20,091 nt of DNA, from NCBI GenBank assembly GCA_023430975.1, contig JAEYYB010000109.1, positions 1-20,091 of the forward strand. The letters are read 5' to 3'. This document shows, piece by piece, positions 14,848 through 20,091 of the stretch. Under the pieces are notes generated by a model that worked only from the letters and a program-made list of their open reading frames with translations, made no database searches and was not told the DNA's origin. The first letter of the stretch is position 1; each line of letters starts with the position of its first letter. The DNA is from Bacillota bacterium (GTDB lineage: Bacteria; Bacillota; Clostridia; Acetivibrionales; DSM-2933). The position numbers and the translations under genes were made by a program.

Positions 14848-14919
14848 ATGAAAAAATATCCACATGAAGTTAAACTTAATGCTGAATTAGAAGCAATTGA
14901 AAGACCATGTCTGTCGTAA
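14848..14919 (+). pseudogene. Transposase N-terminal scrap (IS3/OrfA-like)
   Basis: The short ORF MKKYPHEVKLNAELEAIERP ends in a stop after 23 residues. The opening resembles the first residues of IS3-type OrfA helix-turn-helix proteins (M-x-K-Y-x-x-E-x-K-L-x-A). A GGAGG sequence sits about 10 bases upstream. Nothing downstream continues the reading frame, so only a stub remains. The match is short and could be coincidental. Confidence 0.4.
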
Positions 14920-15161
14920 GACAAACAAATTTATCCTGCATGTATAGAGAAGATGTTTGCTAGTAGGGCTATAGCATTGAGGCAATAGAAAGATGTAAAA
15001 GTGGCAATTCTGTATACCGTTTGAACCCGGAGAAGAGCATATCATTGAACGAGCATGTGAAAAAATGAAAAACGGGTAAAATACCTTGATAAACAAAAAA
15101 ATCAGTTAAGCCACATAAAAATATTTTACACATACGCCTTTTTTAATGAGGAGTGATTTTA
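14920..15161. other. Degenerate non-coding stretch before sigI
   Basis: This may be the decayed remainder of the same mobile element: a codon-like run at 15002-15079 (ending EEHIIERACEKMKNG-stop) has no start and no recognised family. The last 60-80 bases should contain the sigI promoter. SigI genes are usually autoregulated, but I could not pick out a convincing SigI-type or sigma-A promoter by eye. Confidence 0.35.
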
Positions 15162-15914
15162 TTGTTCGGGTTGGACTTTTTTAAAAAAAGAGATAAGTTT
15201 TCTATTGATTCAATAATTGAAATAATAGGCAGTATTCGAAAAGGGGACTTGCAGCTTAGAGACAGGTTTATAAGTGAAAGTATGCCTTTTATTATGAAAT
15301 CACTATATAAAATTTTAAAAAGACATATTGATATTAAAAACGATGAAGAATTCAGTATAGGCTTGTCTGCTTTTAATGAAGCAATAGATCATTATGACCT
15401 GTATAGAAAAGGTGACTTTTACAGGTACTCGTATATTATGATAAATCATAGGATCATTGATTATTTAAGAAGTACAAAAAGAAACGATAAAACCATACCA
15501 TTTTCAAGTATTGAGGATAATGAATACTTTGAACAAAGATACCTTACTTCTAATACATATAATCAATACGAAATAGTGGAACTAAAAGAAGACATACTGA
15601 TCCTGCAGCAGAATTTAATGGCGTTTGGCATAACATGGGATGATTTAATAGGCAATTTGCCTACGCACAGGGATACGAGATGTCTATGTATAAGAATAGC
15701 AAAAGAGATATTGGAAAACGAGGATTTATATACAAAATTTATAAATACCAAGAGACTTCCTCGATCTCAATTGGTAGAACGGTTGAAGATTCATCGGAGA
15801 ACTATAGAAAATAACAGAATATTTATAATCGCAATTTGTCTGGTTTTAGGAAGTAATCAGGATGAATTGAAAGAATTTCCCATTCACTTTGAAGAAAGGG
15901 GGGGATCATTATGA
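15162..15914 (+). CDS. sigI: RNA polymerase sigma factor SigI
   Basis: The 250-residue alternative sigma factor belongs to the SigI branch of the sigma-70 family. Region-2-like sequence includes FYRYSYIMINHRIIDYLRST, with the R-x-I-D-Y-L-R signature that contacts core and the -10 element. The C-terminal half ends in a SigI-specific helix-turn-helix-like segment (LPRSQLVERLKIHRRTIENN) that reads the -35 element. In cellulosome-forming clostridia several SigI paralogues each drive subsets of cellulase, xylanase and scaffoldin genes. I prefer TTG 15162 as start because GAGGAGTGAT ends at proper distance before it; GTG 15153 lies inside that ribosome-binding site. Its stop overlaps the rsgI start (ATGA), so sigma and anti-sigma are translationally coupled. 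Confidence 0.93.
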   Translation: MFGLDFFKKRDKFSIDSIIEIIGSIRKGDLQLRDRFISESMPFIMKSLYKILKRHIDIKNDEEFSIGLSAFNEAIDHYDLYRKGDFYRYSYIMINHRIIDYLRSTKRNDKTIPFSSIEDNEYFEQRYLTSNTYNQYEIVELKEDILILQQNLMAFGITWDDLIGNLPTHRDTRCLCIRIAKEILENEDLYTKFINTKRLPRSQLVERLKIHRRTIENNRIFIIAICLVLGSNQDELKEFPIHFEERGGSL

Positions 15915-17413
15915 AATACATTGGGTTAATAATTGGTTTGGAAGAAAATAGAGCAGTTGTGTTGACTGCTGAAAGCAAGGTTATGGGGATAAAAAAAAGT
16001 GAAGGAATGTTTTTAGGGCAAAAAGTATTCTTTTCCCATAATGATATACTGACTGTCAAACGCAGGAGAATAAATTTTTATATGCCGGCTATTGCTGGAG
16101 TTGCAGCTCTGCTGATGCTTGTCTTCGGTTATTTTAAATTCTTTTATAGCAGTGAAACATTGGTCTTTATTGACGTCGATATAAATCCAAGTATTGAATT
16201 TGCTGTTGATGGTAAGAGTGTTGTAAATGATGTACATCCAATAAATAAAGAAGCCGATACATTGACACAGAATTTAGATTTGGAAAACATTCCTCTTGCA
16301 GACGCGTTAAAAAAATATATAGATAAAGCTATTGAAGAGGGCTATTTGAATGAAAAAAAAGAAAACTCAAATTACGTTCTTGTGTCGGCAGCCCTCAATC
16401 CCAAATCCAGCGAATTTAAAAAAAGCCGGGGAAATACCGAGAAAAAACTAGATTCTGAGTTAGAAAATTTAAAAGATGATCTTCATAAAGTTTATAGCCG
16501 GAAATTCAATTTTGAGATTATTAAAGTTCCTGAATATTATAAGGAAAAGTCTATGGAAAAAAGTATTTCCTTAGGTAAATACATGGTTTATGAAAAGATA
16601 AGAGAAAAGGGGACTTCCATAACAATTGAAGAAATACAGTCGGGTAATTTGTATAATTTATTGCACAAAAATGGATTATACCCTTTGAACGAAAAAAGTA
16701 TTGATATTTCGCCAGAAACCACACCTGTTAAAGTCGGTGAAACAATTACTGATTATAATCCTGTTACTCCGACTCCTTCAGTAGCAACAAATACACAGGT
16801 TATTATGAGTACACATGCTGTTTCCAATACGCCACAATCCAAACCTACTCCTGAAGCTACTGGAAAAGTAAAAGTTACTCCTGGCATATACAAAACACCT
16901 GCACATTATACAACTCCTACTTTTACATTAAAGCCGACGCACAAAATAATTCCTACTGATATACCGAAAGAGGCTGATATAGCACAGTACAATTTTGAAA
17001 ACGGTTTGCAGGGTTTTAAAATTACAAATGCAATTGAGTTTTATAACAGTTCCGATAATGCATTTGCAGGAACTAAGAGTCTAAAAATCCGCATGAAATC
17101 TGGGGAAGACGAATATATAGATACTTCAAATGTTGATCCGAGTATAAAGCATGGAACAACAATTACATTTCATGTATGGATTCCTGATACCACCGAAATA
17201 ACAGCAGTTGAGGCATTTTATCAAGATTCCAACTGGGAGTGGACTGGAAATTGGAATTTTTACTCACAACTTACACCAAACAAATGGAATACAATTAAGT
17301 TAAAAGTACTGGATGATGAAATATTACCTATTAGAAGAATAGGAGTAAAAATTGCTGCAAAAGATAAAAAATTTTCAGGGGATGTTTATATTGATAGTAT
17401 TTCGTGGGATTAG
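15911..17413 (+). CDS. rsgI: Anti-sigma-I factor RsgI with extracellular sensor domain
   Basis: The 500-residue membrane protein holds SigI inactive and senses extracellular polysaccharide. Residues 1-50 form the cytoplasmic anti-sigma domain (MKYIGLIIGLEENRAVVLT). One membrane helix spans about 54-79. The periplasmic RsgI domain follows (about 83-260), with DVDINPSIEF. Asn92-Pro93 in this motif matches the site where RsgI proteins are reported to self-cleave. Next is a long Pro/Thr linker (about 264-352). The C-terminal beta-sandwich (about 357-500; YNFENGLQGF, NWEWTGNWNFY, ending YIDSISWD) looks like a carbohydrate-binding module with aromatic residues for sugar stacking, but I cannot name its CBM family. 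Sugar binding is thought to trigger proteolysis and SigI release. The GH9 cellulase follows 66 bases later. Confidence 0.93.
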   Translation: MKYIGLIIGLEENRAVVLTAESKVMGIKKSEGMFLGQKVFFSHNDILTVKRRRINFYMPAIAGVAALLMLVFGYFKFFYSSETLVFIDVDINPSIEFAVDGKSVVNDVHPINKEADTLTQNLDLENIPLADALKKYIDKAIEEGYLNEKKENSNYVLVSAALNPKSSEFKKSRGNTEKKLDSELENLKDDLHKVYSRKFNFEIIKVPEYYKEKSMEKSISLGKYMVYEKIREKGTSITIEEIQSGNLYNLLHKNGLYPLNEKSIDISPETTPVKVGETITDYNPVTPTPSVATNTQVIMSTHAVSNTPQSKPTPEATGKVKVTPGIYKTPAHYTTPTFTLKPTHKIIPTDIPKEADIAQYNFENGLQGFKITNAIEFYNSSDNAFAGTKSLKIRMKSGEDEYIDTSNVDPSIKHGTTITFHVWIPDTTEITAVEAFYQDSNWEWTGNWNFYSQLTPNKWNTIKLKVLDDEILPIRRIGVKIAAKDKKFSGDVYIDSISWD

Positions 17414-17479
17414 ATGGATATTATGGGTTTTGAGGATAAAAACAATTAACTAAACTAAATATTATATTAGGAGGTTTTT

Positions 17480-19945
17480 ATGAATATTAAACGTTTTTTA
17501 GCTTTTTGTGTTTTTATTGCAGTAGTATGTACCGCTGCAAGTGGACCTATGATGGTAGCCAGTGCAAGTGCTCCTGCCGGGTGGAGAAACCTTCCGGATT
17601 TTTATGTATTCAAAGATAAGGTCAGTGGATGGGCCGGAAGTGGTGCAGACGAACTGGAAACAGTAAATGGCAATTTGCCTGTTGACACTCAAGTTACATA
17701 TGAAAATCTACCTTCTTTGAGATTTAATCTTAAAACGACGCTATCATCATATTGGATGTCGGTTATACTTTGTATGGCTGAATGGAACTGCCATGATGTA
17801 TCAAGCTATGTTCCGAATGGATACCTGGAATTTAATGTGAAAGGTAAAAATGGCGGGGAGAAATTTGTAATTGGTGCAGTTGATCATGTAACAGAACGTC
17901 CGTCGGGTGTTGAGAAGACTATAACTAAGCCGATAACGGATTATTGTACGATTACTACTGAGTGGCAACACGTAAAGATACCTTTAAAGGATATTTTAGA
18001 CCCGTCACTTGGCATGGACCCATATAATGCAAAGGCTATCGTTCTGGACAAAGTGAATTTGGATCCGTTTTGTGTTTGGATAAACCAGCTTAAACTAACT
18101 TCTCCTGATAAAGAAAATGCATTTCCGGCTATTAAAGTAAATCAGGTTGGATTTCTGGAGTCTTCTGAAAAATATGCCTTTGTTAGCGGATTTGAAGATG
18201 ATTTTAAGGCCACTGCCGGAACCCAGTTTCAGGTAAAGAGGGTTTCTGACAACTCGGTTGCTTATAGCGGACAATTGGTTCTTGTTGCTGATTATGATGC
18301 AAATGATTCGGGCGAAAGGGTTTTTAAAGCTATATTTACCGACCTCAAACAACCTGGTGATTATTACATTACGGTTAATGCAGAAGGTATAGATAAGTCT
18401 CCCAGGTTTAAGATAGGAAATGACATTTATAAATCTTTATTGGTTGACGCGTCAAGATACCTTTATTATCAACGTGCCAATATAGACCTTGCGGCTCCGT
18501 ATTGTACCGATTATCCAAGGAAAGACAGAACACCCGAGGATTTCAATTGTGCCCTAGCCTCCAATCCATCGATTACAAAAGATGTGTCAAAGGGATGGTA
18601 CGATGCCGGCGATCCTAATAAGTATATAATTACCGGGGCACAGACAGCATCAAATCTATTGAGTGCTTATGAGATGTACCCTGATGTATTTTATGATAAG
18701 CAAAATAATATTCCTGAAAGCGGCAACGGCGTTCCTGATATACTTGATGAGGTTAGATGGGAACTTGAGTGGATTTTGAAAATGCAAGAGGCTACAAGCG
18801 GTGGTTTTTATTGCTGCGTCACTTTTACAGACAACTTTTCAAGCGGACAAAGAGTTATAATGGATAAAAAAGACAATATTGGAAATATAAAATCAACAAA
18901 TGATACTGCAGCTGCAGTCGGGGTTTTAGCTCAGGCTTCAATGATATATTCGAAGTATGATCCAGCCTTTGCTAAAGAGTGTTTAGATGCTGCTAAAAAC
19001 GGATGGGCATTTCTTTTAAAGAATCCAAATAATATTAAAGCCCCAGGTGGAGCTTATGCCTCAGACGACGATGAATCTTCAAGGTTCTTCGCTGCAGCCT
19101 CTTTGTATAGGGCTACAGGTGATTCAAGTTGTAATGATTATGTTAAGTCAAACTATAAGAAAATTTATTCAAGTGAATCTGGAGATGGTTCTTTTGGTTG
19201 GGAAAACGGATTTTACAATTACATGAAAGCGACAAACCGTGACAGTAATGTTGAAAGCTGGTTTAAAGATAGTTTTAACAAATGGACAAATAACAAACTA
19301 ACCAGATCAAAAAACAATCCTTGGGGTATTGTAATTGAATACGGTAATTATTACTGGGGTAGTAACAGTGTAATACTTGGTTGTCCCAGGGAAATTTTAC
19401 TTGGATCCTCTATTTTCGGAACGAATTCTGAGGAAATTAATACGATGGCTCGTTCTTCATTAAACTGGCTCCTAGGAGCTAATCCTATGAGAAAGAGTTT
19501 TGTATCCGGATATGGCGATGATTGCATTAAAGAAATATTCGATACATGGAGCACGGACGGATTACCAGGAATTCCCAAGGGAATTATGCCTGGAGGTCCT
19601 AATAAATATAATGGTGCAAACATATCGATATTTCCTGCCAAATGCTATATGGAAAGTGCCGCTGAATTTACAACAAATGAGCATACTACTGGATGGAATT
19701 CCCTTCTTGTGTTTATGGCAGCATTTGTTAACAGTACATCAACACCACCAACACCTCAAAATAGTCCTGACTTGAACAAAGACGGAGTCGTTAATATGAC
19801 AGATGTTATTTTATTAGCAAAGGTATTTAATTCGGTACGTGGGGACAACCAGTATATTGAATCTTACGACTTAAACAGTGATGGTTCAATAAATATGTTA
19901 GATGTAATAATTATTGCTAAAGCATTTAATACTGTCATCACCTGA
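17480..19945 (+). CDS. Cellulosomal GH9 endoglucanase (CBM30 - Ig - GH9 - dockerin)
   Basis: The 821-residue secreted cellulase runs, in order: signal peptide (about 1-30); CBM30-like module (about 33-208), as at the front of CelJ-type enzymes; Ig-like CelD_N domain (about 213-310, starting PAIKVNQVGF); GH9 catalytic domain (about 318-745) with GWYDAGD (Asp375, Asp378: catalytic base region) and TTNEHTTGWNSLLV (Glu734: catalytic acid); a short Thr/Pro linker; and a type I dockerin (about 762-821) with two calcium-loop repeats, DLNKDGVVNMTDVILLAKVF and DLNSDGSINMLDVIIIAKAF. The dockerin plugs the enzyme into a cohesin on a cellulosome scaffoldin. AGGAGG lies 5 bases before the ATG. With only 66 bases after rsgI and no terminator between, it is probably co-transcribed with sigI-rsgI. 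Confidence 0.95.
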   Translation: MNIKRFLAFCVFIAVVCTAASGPMMVASASAPAGWRNLPDFYVFKDKVSGWAGSGADELETVNGNLPVDTQVTYENLPSLRFNLKTTLSSYWMSVILCMAEWNCHDVSSYVPNGYLEFNVKGKNGGEKFVIGAVDHVTERPSGVEKTITKPITDYCTITTEWQHVKIPLKDILDPSLGMDPYNAKAIVLDKVNLDPFCVWINQLKLTSPDKENAFPAIKVNQVGFLESSEKYAFVSGFEDDFKATAGTQFQVKRVSDNSVAYSGQLVLVADYDANDSGERVFKAIFTDLKQPGDYYITVNAEGIDKSPRFKIGNDIYKSLLVDASRYLYYQRANIDLAAPYCTDYPRKDRTPEDFNCALASNPSITKDVSKGWYDAGDPNKYIITGAQTASNLLSAYEMYPDVFYDKQNNIPESGNGVPDILDEVRWELEWILKMQEATSGGFYCCVTFTDNFSSGQRVIMDKKDNIGNIKSTNDTAAAVGVLAQASMIYSKYDPAFAKECLDAAKNGWAFLLKNPNNIKAPGGAYASDDDESSRFFAAASLYRATGDSSCNDYVKSNYKKIYSSESGDGSFGWENGFYNYMKATNRDSNVESWFKDSFNKWTNNKLTRSKNNPWGIVIEYGNYYWGSNSVILGCPREILLGSSIFGTNSEEINTMARSSLNWLLGANPMRKSFVSGYGDDCIKEIFDTWSTDGLPGIPKGIMPGGPNKYNGANISIFPAKCYMESAAEFTTNEHTTGWNSLLVFMAAFVNSTSTPPTPQNSPDLNKDGVVNMTDVILLAKVFNSVRGDNQYIESYDLNSDGSINMLDVIIIAKAFNTVIT

Positions 19946-20091
19946 GGTTTATAATATTAATAATTACCTAAGTTTTGTACAAACATGAACATCGAAAATG
20001 TAATAAGTTGGACTCCATAATATAACAGTAGGTGAGAACCATTCCCCTGTAGTATTATTATTTCACCACAAAATAAATATAAAGGGGGTCT
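19946..20091. other. Downstream intergenic region; next gene probably begins past the end
   Basis: There is no clear terminator after the cellulase. A weak inverted pair (GGTGA near 20032, TCACC near 20063) lies near the end. The window closes with AAAGGGGG (about 20081-20088), a Shine-Dalgarno-like sequence, so a start codon within the next few bases is likely. That gene may continue the glycoside-hydrolase cluster. Confidence 0.45.

Noticed and set aside
15080..15161. SigI-type autoregulatory promoter upstream of sigI
   Set aside because: Such a promoter is expected, but no pair of -35 and -10 elements with acceptable spacing could be picked out with confidence.
1..20091. CRISPR arrays, tRNA or rRNA genes
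   Set aside because: No regularly spaced short repeats, no tRNA-like cloverleaf with a T-loop motif and no rRNA-like conserved stretches were seen.

Overview
The window looks like low-GC chromosomal DNA from an anaerobic, plant-fibre-degrading clostridium of the cellulosome-producing group (Acetivibrio / Pseudobacteroides / Ruminiclostridium type). This rests on three things: a GH9 cellulase ending in a type I dockerin, a SigI-RsgI pair in which the anti-sigma factor carries an extracellular carbohydrate-binding-like domain, and strong clostridial ribosome-binding sites. The species assignment is inference.

Left part (1-2850) is mobile-element territory. A 3' scrap of an IS110-family transposase lies on the minus strand at 184-345. 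An intact IS110-family transposase lies on the plus strand at 1571-2806. Between them is a small block with a SymE-like protein, an ATGA-coupled 35-codon ORF and a DUF2493/SLOG protein. The two IS copies point outward around this block.

Middle part (2850-8690) holds small, mostly unrecognised genes. There is a three-helix membrane protein with a pseudopilin-like tail, a minus-strand pair (81-aa protein plus retropepsin-like aspartic protease), two lipoprotein genes (the second frameshifted) and a 332-aa secreted or anchored protein. Two families of repeated, structured non-coding DNA are interleaved with them. Elements A (4616-4849) and B (7521-7762) share boxes and long palindromes with compensated changes. 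Elements C (5513-5659) and D (6713-6860) are colinear with each other and sit just upstream of two of the genes. I could not match either family to a known RNA class or mobile element. A decayed ABC-transporter ATPase fragment lies at 7866-8000 (minus).

Right part (8687-20091) is polysaccharide degradation. First comes a 2018-residue secreted protein with two Ig-like domains, an unrecognised beta-rich region, three CBM9-like modules, a CE1-type esterase and a C-terminal GH10 xylanase. Then comes sigI-rsgI (overlapping by ATGA), followed after 66 bases by a CBM30-Ig-GH9-dockerin cellulase. The likely logic is that RsgI senses polysaccharide outside the cell, releases SigI, and SigI drives its own operon and perhaps nearby glycoside hydrolase genes. 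The window ends with a purine-rich Shine-Dalgarno-like sequence, so another gene probably begins just beyond it.
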